Shown one piece after another: positions 1 to 11,910 of a DNA stretch of 64,000 nt. Under the pieces are notes generated by a model, which did no database searches, was not told the origin of the DNA, and was given only the letters and a program-made list of their open reading frames with translations. Position 1 is the first letter of the stretch, and each line of letters starts with the position of its first letter. The position numbers were made by a program, and so were the translations under genes. The DNA comes from Oegoconia quadripuncta (taxonomy: Eukaryota > Arthropoda > Insecta > Lepidoptera > Autostichidae): positions 37,541,242-37,605,241 of the forward strand of contig OX438743.1 of the NCBI GenBank assembly GCA_949316235.1, read 5' to 3'.

Positions 1-68
1 TACCCCGACTGAGATCGCACCTGTGACCCCCGATTCGTAAACCTTATGTTATTTACATTAAGCCACGA
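1..68 (-). repeat. SINE family A fragment (tRNA-headed)
   Basis: The window opens inside the tRNA-like head of SINE A, read on the minus strand (cctccgattcgtaaaccc-like block, then gagccacgga-like end). Confidence 0.55.
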
Positions 69-1004
69 ATGGAAATTACTCAGAAAGAAGAAATTAAAAC
101 TAAACTCTCTGACACACAACTTGGAATAGAGTCTGTGCGGAATTAGCCAAAACCACTAGAGTTACCAGCTCACCAATATCTTATACGCAGTTCTTAACCA
201 CTGAAGAATAAGACCCTTGGTAGATTTTTATGACAACTGCAGTTGAAGTGTGGTTAGTCCCATTCTTCTTCTGTTCAAACTGGAACATCAAATTCCATTT
301 CAAATTACAACGAATTTCAATTGAAATCGTCGAACTATAATACTACACAATATATATTTTTATTATTCGGTCCTGTACAATTGTATGATTAAGCCTGGCC
401 GACTTTAGTGAAGTGATTCGAACAAAAATCACTGACTTGATCTGCGCGGTTGACTTATGATGAACACGTAGCAAAGTGCTACGCGTTCGTAGCGATACTC
501 TACATTCGTAACATTATATTCGAGTAGTTCAGTGCGTCCATCACATTCAGGAAAATATATGTATTATGTTTTTCGACGTTGTACGTTGCACAATGTGATG
601 CAGATCCGTGTATGATATTATTTGCAAATGGATTTAAATCACATCACTCGCTCCTTTATACCTATCAATGTATTATATGTTTCGACTTTGTATTATACAT
701 TCATCTAAAGTACTTAAATATGCTATGTTATTCTGGTAGTATGTGATCTATATATACTTAGTACAGGCATCAGATTTTTTTTTCCATAATAATTTTTTTT
801 CAAATAATCTCCTTTAGTATTTTACTTTCCCATCATAGTTCTCCCTCATTACTATCATGTGAACAAAATTTTCAGTTTCATAAATCTATGTGATAAATTA
901 GACATATTGAAACTATCTTAACTACCAGTTAATATTTCCAGTTATGAAAATATCAATTGATTTGACTGAATTGCTTACTTTTATTATTATCTTTCATTTC
1001 GGCA
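69..1004. other. No gene or clear repeat seen
   Basis: AT-rich sequence; nothing recognised. Confidence 0.5.
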
Positions 1005-1350
1005 CATAAAAAGAATAGAACCAACCCCGCTCTTCCCGTGGGTGTCATAAAGGCGACTACGGGACTTTACACCAAAAAACTGCTTGGCATGGGTTCCACC
1101 CCCTAGAGTGCAATTCTGTATATTTAAAAAGGCAAACTTCAAACATTTACATATATGATTTAATTTGTTGAATATCAATTTAAATCTATTGGAAATAATA
1201 ATAGGGCTTAAGCATTTCTCTGTTAGTCAATATGTGCAAGCTACTACCGCATCGAAACCGTGGACGTTATTCAAGCATTAAACTTTTAATGTTTGGGACA
1301 CCCAAATGTTAATATTTGGGATAACTCTGACCATCTTTGGATAAAGGTCA
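1005..1350 (+). repeat. 3' body of the 5S-headed SINE family
   Basis: Shares agaatagaaccaacc, cttcccgtgggtgtc, gactttacaccaaaaaac and the final ggataactctgacc block with 2490-2660, 24585-24860 and 44905-45145. Confidence 0.5.
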
Positions 1351-2224
1351 CGAACTAGGTAGATGATGACTTGTATCAATCAGCGCTCATAGGTCTACAC
1401 ATTCATATTGATTTATGCAAAATTACTTCGCCTCAACGTTATTTAACGTCAAATATAATTGAGTTGCGGATAAAAAAAAAATCCGTCAAAATCCCAATTA
1501 AAAGTGCTTGGTAATAAAAAGTAACTTTGAAATCGTCGAGGTGCGAAGATAACTTGAACATTTTTAATAACTTCGTCAGCAAGTTTTCCAATGTTTACTT
1601 TCATATTTTTACGCCACGGGCGTCGATCCGTCGGATTGCAGCATTGTTTTGTCGTGTTTGCACGTTTTTTATGAAACGAAATTTTGGAATTCTCCAACTT
1701 TTATTAACATTTTAGGATAAAACATTCCGTTGCTGATGGAAACAATTTATTGTTAAATCTGCGTTTATTGCGTTGTTAAATGAGTAGGTAGTAGCGTAGG
1801 ATATAGCTACGAATTTCTACTCTTCGGAGTGGAGACCATGGGACCGATGGGCCTTGAAGCTTGTCAGCTCTGAAAAGAACTGGCGACTTCATCGGCCGGG
1901 TGGCTAGTCACCCTGGCAGCTACTTGAGCGAGCGCATTAGTTTCACCACACAATATCGTAACTCCACTAGCTTTTGCGCACCCTGTCTCACTGTACTAGT
2001 AGCATGATAGGCGTAATAAACGTTTATATCGCACGAGATAATAGTTGTTCTGCTCATTCGTTTGGACGAAATATACAACCCATCACATTCTCACGTTGCG
2101 TCGAGTGCGACAAACGATGTCATGCTACGGGGGCTGAAGCATGTGTTATACAAATGACATGGACATTTATATTTTATATTTCTTTGCAAGGGGTCAAGAG
2201 GCCACGAATTCTTGTATATTTAGC
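1351..2224. other. No gene recognised
   Basis: Contains short open frames only. A somewhat GC-richer block at 1810-1930 (cggagtggagaccatggg, catcggccgggtggctag) is probably a decayed repeat. Confidence 0.4.
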
Positions 2225-2660
2225 CGAGTTCACTCAAAGGACTTGATATTTAAGTTCAAACATGAACATTCATGGCGCAGTCGCATTCGCTATTCGATTT
2301 CTACAAGCGAAGTTAAGCAATGTCTGACGCGATCAGTTCTTGGATGGGCTACCACTAGTGGCAAAATCAGTAAATCCGCGTGGATGATAATGGGCCGTAT
2401 AGTGATAGGAGGCCGTCCCAGCATTAGATACTAAGGTTGTTGATGTTTGTAGTGTGGAGTTGTTGTGTAGGAATGATGACGACTTGTTGTGGTTTCCGGC
2501 ACGTAAAAGGAACTGAAACTACGGGTCATTTCCGTCGGTGTCATAAAAGTCGACCTTAACACCAAAAAACATCAATAGGTATGTACGTTTTAACAGCGAT
2601 TTGTGTATATTTCGAAAGGTGGATTGTGGAAGATATTGTTTAGGTTAACTGTCAACAACC
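2225..2660 (+). repeat. 5S rRNA-derived SINE with 3' body
   Basis: The block gcgaagttaagcaatgtc followed by ttcttggatgggctacc at about 2308-2354 matches the internal promoter region of eukaryotic 5S rRNA (GAAGTTAAGC, then TTGGATGGGTGACC). It continues into the shared body with ggtttccggcac and cgtcggtgtcataaa. It is not a functional 5S gene, because the flanking stem sequences are absent. Confidence 0.65.
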
Positions 2661-2662
2661 CA

Positions 2663-2990
2663 TTTTTTTTTATGCACAACGGGTTGGTACTTGACCTCAA
2701 TCACACCTAATGTTAAGTGAAGATGAGGTCGCAGGTGGAAGCGTACTGACCCGGAAACCCCAACACATTTGGGGGACTGGCTATCTTATCTCTGACAACC
2801 GAAACACAACAATACTATTAACATTGCTACTTGGCGGCAGATTTAGATAAGATCGTGGTAGCTAGCCAGGCGGACATTTAAAATGCCCTACCACCAACCA
2901 AACCGAGTACTTAAACATGTACCCCGCTGGGGATCGAACCCGCGACCTCCGAATCGTAAACCCAATGTTGTTTACTTTGAGCCACGGAGT
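2663..2990 (-). repeat. SINE family A, near full length
   Basis: On the minus strand it reads: tRNA-like head with box A-like gtggctcaaagtaaac and B box gttcgatccc, a body with gctagctaccac and cttatctaaatctgcc, then gaccygga and a poly(A) tail. Confidence 0.75.
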
Positions 2991-4058
2991 AAAGGTCGCG
3001 ATGTTTGTATGTTGTGTGCAACGGTAATGAAAACTATTTTAAAATAATTTTAGCCTATCCTGCATTAAAAACTCTTTTCACAATCAATGGAAAGCGAGTA
3101 ATAAATAAATTTTAAAACACCGTAGCCTCGTTAAATGAATAAAATAACTCGCCAGCATATTTTATACATCATCAAATGCAATCTAATTATAGTTTTAATA
3201 GCTGCAGAGCAGAATTCATTAAGCGTTCATGCCGTGCGATTTCATTATTAAAATTCCACTATGCACGACTTTATTGAAATTTATAATTATCTGGTTATTA
3301 GTACAGCAATTCGTTCGCCTTTCTTAAATTAGGACATTTTTAAGTGCTGTAAAAATAACCTTATCTCATGTTAGCTGATGCTGCAGCCAGCATCTCAGTC
3401 ATCCTTTTCACCGACAGAATATGTAGAATATTCGATGTCCTAAGCTTTCCATATAACGGGTTCGATCTCATGGGCATCGATATGGTGGCATATGATGTAA
3501 CGTTTTGGATCCAACATGCTGTATAGTAGATAGAGTATGCATGCGCTGAGTACCAATGACTGCTTCAATTCGCTGTAAACTCCTAAATCAAACTTATGGT
3601 AAAAGTCATTTACAAGCCGCCACTAATAAATATAACCTAAAATTTATATCACTGAGCTTAGAAAAGGAACACGGATTATTTTACAAGCTTATCTAATTAA
3701 AAGCATATTTTATGGCTGCCGTTACTTAGCTCACTCCATGAATTCCCATCTCATTCTAACCCATCAGCAGGGAACGAGACGGAGTTACTAAAAACCATGA
3801 AATTTGGTTTAGGCCATCTGAGCGCTGGAGTGACCTTCTTTGTGGTCGGCGCAGATTTGATTAATGATCGAAGGCCCAACCTCGGCGGGACTATAGATGA
3901 AAAATGTTTCCGCTTTCAAGGGCAGCTACATAGAAACAACGCCCATTCAGGTATTATAATAGCCTTTTCATAAAAATTAGTAACTACCGGCGCTTTCATT
4001 ATTATGATATTTATTATCATATTAGTGTATGAATATGTTAATTTCCACCACACACACA
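2991..4058. other. No gene recognised
   Basis: AT-rich; the block 3700-3910 has LINE-like composition but no readable frame. Confidence 0.4.
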
Positions 4059-4170
4059 TTAAGGGCCGTATTAATATTTCGATCTTGAGATTGAAATCGC
4101 GTCTCAGTATTAATTAAAATTTCTTAAGGTCATCGCAATCTTGAGAGCGGTTTATTAATACGGGCCTAAG
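4059..4170. mobile_element. Palindromic MITE, gggccgtattaata family
   Basis: Begins ttaagggccgtattaata and ends with the near-complement tattaatacgggcctaa, with an imperfectly palindromic interior. Related copies are at 6062-6356 and 43099-43255. Confidence 0.55.
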
Positions 4171-4189
4171 ACCCTATAAAAGCCCACTG

Positions 4190-4360
4190 AACTTCATCCT
4201 ATGGAGCGATCTGTATCGCTTACGATGGGAGGCTTTGCCCTAATTGCCATACTGGGCAGGCAGGTTGGCGATCGTCAAATATTCCAGCTACGTACTAATG
4301 ACGTTACTGCCCATCACTGTTATGCTCCGCCTTTACGACACCCACGGAAACAGATGTGTT
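4190..4360 (-). repeat. Fragment of the 5S-SINE/LINE-tail repeat
   Basis: Contains ttacgacacccacggaaa in antisense to the cgtgggtgtcgtaaa block seen elsewhere. Heavily decayed. Confidence 0.3.
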
Positions 4361-4559
4361 GTAAGAAATTTATTTGATCCATTTAGCGACACTTATACTT
4401 TACAATTTAATTGATCGGGTTGTATGTTACTACATACGACTACGATCATTTTAGCAACATTATTCCACGACGTTCTGAGTTACGCTATACAAAAGTACTC
4501 TGTGGGTTTTGGTCGACTTGACAGCTATGGTGGGGGTTATCGCAATATTGTGTAAAATA

Positions 4560-4735
4560 AAATATATTCGTATCTAGGTATGTGTATATGTCGTTATTAT
4601 CTATATGTATGTATATTCAATATATATAATTATATAACATATATCCCTGTATATATTATTATGTATGTCTGTATTATGTTTGGAATATAAGTATGTGTAC
4701 TGTATGTATATTTGTGTATGTATATATAGAGAAAA
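4560..4735. repeat. TA/TATG-rich simple sequence
   Basis: Run of tatgta, tata and gtatgt units with no coding signal. Confidence 0.7.
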
Positions 4736-5504
4736 TACCGGCTTACTGTTTTATTTTACGTGTATAATCAGTGGATAACTGTTATTGGCTTCCTGAATAG
4801 TATAGTTTAAGATTCATGATATAAATTATATAAAGCTGTTGTTATCCCAAAAACAATAAAATAAATAAATAAATAAAATACATAATACAACATAAAAATA
4901 TGGAACATCAATGTAAAGTATGTAGTAGCTAGTTTTCAGGCTCGCAAAGTGGTAGCAAATCAAGTCCCCATCCTATTGGTAGGCGTTGGTCCTATTTTAC
5001 TTTAAACTATCTCCGTTCATCGAAATCCAAACTCTGCTGTTCTCTAAAATAAATAAAAATATATAGCGGAGGTGCGTCACATATAACAAGGAAAAATAGT
5101 TCATATTCCACTGTGTAACGAGATATTTATCCAGTGGCTCATAAACACAAAAAATATGTCAACAATTTTCCCTTAGAGCAAAATCTAAAAATACATCTTT
5201 CAAACTTCCACACAGATTAATTAGGTCATGTCGCCGTCCCTCAGTCGAAAATTGTGTTTATAACGTTTCAAAGGACTAGGGTCTTAGCATGATAAAGGGC
5301 TTTTTATATACTCGCATTATTGATCTACCAAAAACATAGTCGCGTGTCTTTCATTCTTGTTATGACATGAATAGCTCCCATCACCATTTAGTAGTACTTG
5401 CACGTTGATTGTCAATTGTCTCTATTAAAGACATTTAGAAATAAGTTCTCCAAATATAATTTATTGATAAAGTGTGTTGGTAACGGAGCTTCAGGTGACA
5501 AATT

Positions 5505-5624
5505 CTTTTTTTTTAATGCACAACGGGTTAGCACTTGACCTCAATCCCACCCGATGTTAAGTGAAGATGAGGTTGAAGGTGGAAGCGTACCGACCCGGAA
5601 ACCCCATCTTATTTGGGGAATTTG
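5505..5624 (-). repeat. SINE family A, 3' fragment
   Basis: Poly(T), then gcacaacgggttagcactt and the gttaagtgaagatgagg block, ending in the aaccccatcttatttgggga region. The tRNA-like head is missing. Confidence 0.65.
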
Positions 5625-5639
5625 GAAGGGTGTAACATT

Positions 5640-5715
5640 AGTTTAGTATATCCACTGTCCCAAACACGAATGTTCGGGATATCTCTGACCACCCCATTTG
5701 GGATAAAGATATGTA
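5640..5715 (+). repeat. Tail fragment of the 5S-SINE body
   Basis: Carries gggatatctctgaccacccc and atttgggataaagat, as in the ends of the copies near 1340 and 24830. Confidence 0.4.
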
Positions 5716-6061
5716 TGTAAGGTAAACTTTATGTATGTACTTTAAATAGTATTAGAGCTCTTCAAATATAGAAAAAAAATTACATATTTTAATATTACTT
5801 ATTACTATTATTATTCTAGATATAACAGCTGTAGGTTTCTATATAAAAAAAAGTTATCGTGATTTCTGTTCTAAGGTAGAATAAGATCAACTAGACGATA
5901 ATTTAAAAGCCTTTTCTATAACATCAACATACAAACTATGTAACATACGGGGCTTTACCCGTAGCCTGTCGAAACGAAATAGACACCTGTTATGACCTTA
6001 CTTGCGGATAAGAGATCCACGCAGCTTCAACCTCGTGTCATTACAGAGAGACCAAGGAAAT

Positions 6062-6356
6062 CTAAGGCACGTATTAATAAACCATTCACAAGATTGAGAA
6101 CAGTCTTGGGACCGGTCTCAAGTAAACGGGACCTGAAAAGCACGTGCTTACTCAAGCAGTACTCACTTGAGAGGTGCGCGTATTAATAAACGAAACTCAC
6201 GACTATCATTCATTCGCCGCTGAAGATTGGTTTATAACGTCAAGATTGGTTTATAAATTAGCAGGGAGCTGGAGATAGCGTCAACTTCTTAAGACGCATC
6301 GCGGGTGATACAGCCTTAAGACTTGTATTGAAATTGGTTTATTAATACGGGCCTAA
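6062..6356. mobile_element. Palindromic MITE, gtattaataaac family
   Basis: Starts taaggcacgtattaataaac and ends gtttattaatacgggcctaa, forming terminal inverted repeats around a 295-bp interior with further internal repeats (gattggtttata occurs twice). Confidence 0.55.
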
Positions 6357-6751
6357 ATGCTAATCCCATAAACATCTACACCTGGCGGTAGGTAAACATC
6401 AGCTCCGCTCGTAAAAGTTCGTCAGGATAGGTAGGTTGGCTTCGAGAGCGACACATTCATACCTGTCATACATTTTTATAGAGTTCAAGCAATAGGAAAT
6501 TTTTGGTAACGTAGGAAAAATAAATATTTCTTCTTCTATAAGATATTTAAATGTACCTTCCTTATTTAACCAATAAAGCATATTTGATTGATTGATTGAA
6601 TACATTTTAGTCCGTGATGGAGAGTAATAAAATCATATTATGGGGCCGCTTATGACAAAACTTTCCTTCAAGGTGGGCGTAATATAATCTTTCTCTTATT
6701 GGTTTACAGTATTTGTCATATTTCCATTACATTTAAGTAACCAGGCGTTAT

Positions 6752-7004
6752 GAGCGTCGGTGGCTCAGCGGAGTTTTAAATTAAATTTAATTATTTATGT
6801 GCATTTATCCGACTGCACTTAAACGGTGAAGGAAAACATCGTGAGGAAACCTGCATGCCTGGGAAATAAAAATTAAAAGGCTTGTGAAGTCCCCAACCTA
6901 TATTGAGCCAGCGTGGTGGACTATGGCCCATACTCCCTCATATAGTCATATACGAGGGAGGGCCTATATCCCTGCAATGGGATGTTTACGGGCTGATGAT
7001 GATG
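6752..7004 (+). repeat. SINE family C
   Basis: tRNA-like start gagcgtcggtggctcagcgg, then ggtgaaggaaaacatcgtga and the ccagcgtggtggactatggc block, ending in gctgatgatgatga. Part of the head, including the B box, is deleted compared with 7753-8063. Confidence 0.7.
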
Positions 7005-7504
7005 AACGAGGGTTTCGTTTCTGAGTAAGAACTCCTTACACAAGAAATCTGATTACCTACTTCATTCAATTATTTACTTAAAACCAGAGCTAGTTTTAAC
7101 AATGTTAGAAAATTAAATTTGATTAAAAATACTTTTATAACTACAGTAAAACAGGCGATGATACAGAACACATTGTTCAACGACTCGCAGTTGGCTTGAG
7201 TTTTTTGGCATGACTAGATAGCGAATTGGAATGTCAGATATCTCTATTATCGTATGTGAACCTCGTTTTACTCTGTGACTGGATTGTATCGCATACCAAT
7301 ACGTCTAATTGGTTATGTTAGGATCGTAGGTGGGTTGTTTGATCTATTGATTAATGTTTACTTCATTTCAGATTGCTTTGGTTATAAGATACACACTTGG
7401 AAATGTATAGACCATGGTTTGGGAACTCGTTGGAAAATCCAAATTAATTTGGTTTATGAATTGTTGATGGATTTTTTGTGTAATTGGATTCCTTGGGGGC
7501 ACTA

Positions 7505-7650
7505 AAGTTCTAGAGTGTAGACCACGAAAAGGCAAGCTCAAAGTGAACGGATGACCAATGCTCGTGCGAAATTACTGGACGCAGACCGCTTCTAACCGAT
7601 CGTTCTGGAAATCAAGTTCAACAGTGGACGTGACGATGATGAAGGCAGTC
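7505..7650 (+). repeat. RTE-type LINE 3' terminus fragment
   Basis: Shows the tail signature gcagaccgcttctaaccg, ttctggaaatc, caacagtggacgtg and gatgatga shared with 10935-11055 and 44400-44495. Confidence 0.5.
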
Positions 7651-7752
7651 GATTTTGTATAGATCCCACCTCCGCACTCCTCCCACTGTAACTACTGTAA
7701 GTCAGGATCAACAGTGGTACTCTACAGTGGCCCACTGAAGGTAGACGGTGCC

Positions 7753-8063
7753 CTCATCATCAGCCCGTAAACACCCCACTACAGGGATATAGGCCTTCCC
7801 TCGTATATTAGGGAGTATGGGCCGTAGGCCACCACGCTGGCCTAATGCGGGTTGGGGACTTCACATGCTTTTGAATTTTTATTTATCAGACATGCAGCTT
7901 TCCTCACGATGTTTTCCTTCACCGTTTAGGAGCAGTCGGATAAAAGCACATAAGTATGTTAAATTAATATTTAAAAACTCATTGGTACATGGCCTGCCTG
8001 GGGATCGAACCCGGACCGCCCAAATTGGGAGACCGCGTCTTAACCACTGAGCCACCGACGCTC
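7753..8063 (-). repeat. SINE family C, full length
   Basis: On the minus strand: gagcgtcggtggctcagtgg, ttaagacgcggtctccc, B box gggttcgatcccc, then ggtgaaggaaaacatcgtga and the gtgtttacgggctgatgatg end. Confidence 0.8.
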
Positions 8064-8965
8064 GACGAATTTATGAAGTGTAATGACAATACGAGTATCA
8101 TCCAGGTAAGCAAAGCAACTGTATCAAACGTTAAATATGTTTGTTAATTTAAAAATTAGCAACCATTTTCTTTTTCAAAACAAAAAGACGGTGCCCTACG
8201 TGACTCTATTGCTACCTAGGACCCCAGACTAATTAAAGAAAGAATTTTAGGGTGAAAAAGTAGCAAAGAAAGAAAGTCGAATTTGTCTAGTAATATTTAT
8301 GACATTATTACTGGATTGATGATGACGATTGATAACTTAATAAAAATTAATGACTTGGATCATTACTCCGACACAGATTCAATCTGCCAATCAAGGTCAG
8401 ATGCCGAAGTAGCTACTATGATAAACCACCATATAACACGAAGTTTCATTATGTCAGGCTAGTAGACCATTTAAATATACGGGCTATTATCAAGTTTTCT
8501 ACCTCGCGTGTATTTCGAGTCAATTTGCTTTGGAGTCAATTTACAATCCTTATATTAACTATCACCAGCGCTAAACCGATTAGGTGTCAAAGTGGTCGCC
8601 ATGGCCGAAATCGGTCGGAAGCATCATTAACTATTACAGACTTGGTATGAATTTCGTTCAGAGGTATTTTCCACCAGAGTTTTGCTATGCTAGTATGGGC
8701 AAACTATGCTTAATTCGATAGGTGGGACCTGGTGACTCGCAACATAGACGTTGTATCTGATTCAGCAACAGCTCCCAAAAACAACAGTTTTATTCCTTTG
8801 GCAATAGTTATTTATTGATATAGTATTCTACCTACACTGAACCCTTTTGTTAGTGGATAATTTACTTATTTATCTTGAACAATTAGGGTGGTTTTATCGT
8901 CACGCTGCTAGACGCGCCGCTGAGCAGCGTGCTGTTAACAGCGCGCGCTTGAAGAGCGATGCACT

Positions 8966-8971
8966 ATAAAA
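8966..8971 (+). promoter_or_regulatory. TATA box of the Harbinger transposase ORF
   Basis: A TATAAA lies about 50 bp upstream of the transposase ATG at 9020, inside the element. Confidence 0.4.
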
Positions 8972-9019
8972 CGAGATTAGTACCACGCGTTCCGCTGCCG
9001 TGAGATAGTCGCGTACAAA

Positions 9020-9358
9020 ATGAACGTTAATGCGGTTAGAGTATTGGCTGTTTACATTTTATGGAAAAGAAGGCAACAGCGATTTAGAAGAAGAGTAGCT
9101 GATCCTTATAACGCTACAAGGTTACTGAGAGGCGAACACGTAACATCTTTCTCCGACTTACGAGAAAATAATTATAAATTTTATAAATACCTAATTACTC
9201 TGCAAGTTAGAGTTTTCTTTACGACGATTCAGCTTACGTTGCGTCCCCATAACTCCTGTGGAAAAATTGGCGATCACTCTAAGATTGAAACTTTCACCAC
9301 ACAATTCCTTTCTAATTTCTTCCCACGCTTTATTTTTCGCGTCCTTATTCTTGTATAA
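9020..9358 (+). pseudogene. Harbinger transposase, N-terminal remnant
   Basis: ATG at 9020 in context gtacaaaATGaac. The first about 59 residues, including LWKRRQQRFRRRVADPYN and FSDLRENNYKFYKYL, look like the basic N-terminus of PIF/Harbinger nucleases before the DDE domain. From about 9196 the frame simply reads antisense through the MADF ORF to a stop, so that part is not transposase. The catalytic domain is missing through internal deletion. Confidence 0.6.
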
Positions 9359-9433
9359 ATCATCGGCCGAGTCCCATAAACATTTTCTAAATCGCACTTC
9401 CTCAATGACTCGTCCTGTATCGATGTAGTTCAT
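9191..9433 (-). CDS. MADF-domain ORF of the Harbinger element (truncated)
   Basis: Starts at the ATG at 9433 (context gtacaaaATGaac, mirroring the transposase start). Residues about 8-43 read RVIEEVRFRKCLWDSADDLY then KNKDAKNKAWEEIRKELCGE, a clear MADF domain: IEEV, LWD, Y, AWEEI. In Harbinger elements such Myb/SANT-like proteins act as DNA-binding partners of the nuclease. The C-terminal half is lost at the internal deletion, so only about 80 residues remain. Confidence 0.7.
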   Translation of the reverse strand: MNYIDTGRVIEEVRFRKCLWDSADDLYKNKDAKNKAWEEIRKELCGESFNLRVIANFSTGVMGTQRKLNRRKENSNLQSN

Positions 9434-9666
9434 TTTGTACACCACAGTACCTAACGGCGCGTGTCAACGGCGTCACACTAAAACGCATAATGGATGTAGA
9501 AGCGCCCGAACGGCGCGCGCTTCGGCAGCGCCGGCGAACAAGGCGCGTTTTCCGAACAGCGGTGCTCAAGTGCGCGACTTTGGAACGCAACTACTACCCC
9601 AGTACACATTCCAACGCGCGCGCTCCAACATCGCTGCCGAAACGCGTAACGATAAAACCAGCCTTA

Positions 9667-10579
9667 GATCTACTGCTCACACGTACTTGGTTGTATAGTT
9701 GAGGCAAAACAACTTGTATCTTTCCGTTCCGACTAATTACGGTAAGTATAACGCTTAAAAAGTGCTCAGTCACAGATTAGACAAAAAGTAATTAATTACT
9801 ATGTGCATAGCTTCCAAAAAAATTGACTCCATATAATGTCTATTTCAGTTATTTCCGAATGATTTGAGTTCTTACGGTCAAAACCTTTCACACTAATGCG
9901 GTTCTGCGCCGAATCTCGAGGAGTGAATTATGAAATCGCCCTTTATCCAAAGGTCATGGTACGTCTGTGTCAACTACAACGGTCGAGCTGTCGTATTTGT
10001 AAGCTTCAACGGGATCCTTTAAAGGTTTGTCTGCTATATATTCCCAAATTCCTTTTACCCCGAACTGTGGGGAATAGAGCTAATTAAAGAGAAACCTTTG
10101 AATTGCAGGGTTTCATAGGTACCACTGCGCGTTGGGAGTCAATTTTGATAAAAGTACCACAGAGCAGAAACATAACACTCTGTTGATATCCTTCGATTCT
10201 CATTATTATAGAAATCCTTTTATTTCAATTACGTAGCAATTCCACTTAAAAGTTGTGTTGAAAATAAAGAAAATGCAACACATTAATCGGCGTCGAGCCA
10301 GTGAAAATAATTAGAATCCACCCTCTGGGCTAAGCTTAATTAAAACGCAATATTCCTTGCAGATTAGCATACTTTGTACAGAAATCAACTGTTATTTGCT
10401 TAAGAGCTGTTCGGGTAATTAAAAAATAAATAATGCAAAACCACTAAAACTTGCAATGATTGTGAGGTAGATATTGTATCATGGAGCCTGTGAGGTTCAT
10501 ATTTCGGTAATGCATTTTCAGCTTGATGACTTCGCTTGGCAGGATGTAACTTGTAACATTGTTATTATTTCTAGCAAGT
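9667..10579. other. No gene or repeat recognised
   Basis: AT-rich with only short chance frames. Confidence 0.5.
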
Positions 10580-10700
10580 ATACAGGGACCAGCCGATAAT
10601 AGGCTATGCGAGTATTCCAAGCGAAAGAAGGCAACAGCAAAGCCGCCTCCTGGGAGAAGGGTGGTAACTCGCTAATTACGTCTGGTATGGTTTTGTCGTT
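10580..10700 (-). repeat. Unclassified repeat shared with 15170-15290
   Basis: Its antisense reads as the sequence at 15185-15290 (ccagacgtaattagcgattt, gaggcggctttgctttt, attggaatactcgcatag). Part of the Lep1-like repeat group. Confidence 0.5.
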
Positions 10701-10744
10701 AAAAATATATCGGTGCGTGATGACGAGAATCTTTAATTTGTGTG

Positions 10745-11060
10745 TTTCCGGTGATGACTTATAACACTGAAACGTCTCACGTATCATAAGAATGCTTGGC
10801 GTTTCACTACGTGATCCAATCAGGAATCAGGACACATAGCTCGAGGAACTGATGGTCGATGGGGCATTAAAGTTCTCGAGTAAGACCATGCACTGGCATG
10901 CGCAGCGAAGGATGTCCACTCATAAGGCCGACAGACGACCTGATGAAAGTCGCGGTAAGTTGCCGGATGCACGCCGCTTCTAACCGTTCGCTTTGGAAAT
11001 CTAAGGGGAAGACCTATGTTCAGCAGTGCATGTCCTGTGATATGATGATGATTGGTGTAG
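10745..11060 (+). repeat. RTE-type LINE ORF 3' remnant
   Basis: Frameshifted relic of the reverse transcriptase C-terminus: VMTY...ETSH near the start, GRPPTRW-like remnant RPTDDLMKVA, then AASNRSLWKSKGKTYVQQ and the gatgatgatgatt end. Parallels 20015-20405 and 44060-44495. Confidence 0.6.
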
Positions 11061-11910
11061 TGGATCGTCAGTCGTCTGTACTCTGGTTTGATAAGGGTCA
11101 AAAAGTAGTAGGGTTCGGTGTACTACCGGCTTTGAATACGGGAATTATCTTACTCTGTTTCATCAGTCAGGATCACCACTATCCACAATTTATTAAAAAA
11201 CAAGCCGAACTAATAATTTTTCAGAATGACCATAGAAGGCAGCGGTCTTTTCCCTTCCTATGATTTACTTTTTGTCTTCCCCACCTATATCCAGCAGCGG
11301 TAGTCCTGTGTCTGATGTGACGATGATAATGAATCTCCATTTCATTTGATGATTAACTATCATCAATCGCTATTATCACACTCGCTAACTCGGTAGATTC
11401 TAAAATCTTAAAATAAAGCATTAAAATTCCTCAAGTGTGGAGCAAGCAAAATATATAGGTACTGTCAGTCTGATGCCTGAGCTGAAAGTCAGGTCATCGG
11501 ACTCCTCTCCATGAATATGCCAAGCTGAAACATTAACTTAGCTCATTTTCTGTATCAACAAGACGAAATGACTTTAACTCATCTTTTTAGACACAAGATA
11601 CAGACATGTAATGCAATATTATAAATTCTTACGCACAAAAATTTGCATATTAAATTATTTTGTCGCAGTGACATCGGTAACGTCGAAATTTAATTTATCT
11701 CCTTAAACAGAGGAACGTTAATGTCGCGGAGTCATATCGCAATAAAATTTGAGTAATTCCATAACCGCGTACATTTTTGCTATTCTTTTACTTGCTGCGA
11801 TAGGTACGTCACCAGTGTTTGAAAACTCCGTTTAAGAATTTCAAGTCGTACAGCCTGGTGCGAGTTTTGCTTGGATTTAAGTAAATAACGGTCTTTTTTA
11901 CGTGATTCAT

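Larger units (their letters stand above)
8886..9663. mobile_element. PIF/Harbinger element, internally deleted, 778 bp
   Basis: Terminal inverted repeats gggtggttttatcgtcacgc and ggctggttttatcgttacgc (the latter read on the minus strand) are flanked by TTA at 8883-8885 and 9664-9666, the PIF/Harbinger target duplication. Inside are the N-terminal part of a transposase ORF on the plus strand and a MADF-domain ORF on the minus strand, converging. The central catalytic part of the transposase is gone, so the element cannot move by itself. Confidence 0.85.

Noticed and set aside
2308..2354. 5S rRNA gene
   Set aside because: Only the internal promoter block is matched and it runs into a SINE body; no intact 5S stem ends or terminator.
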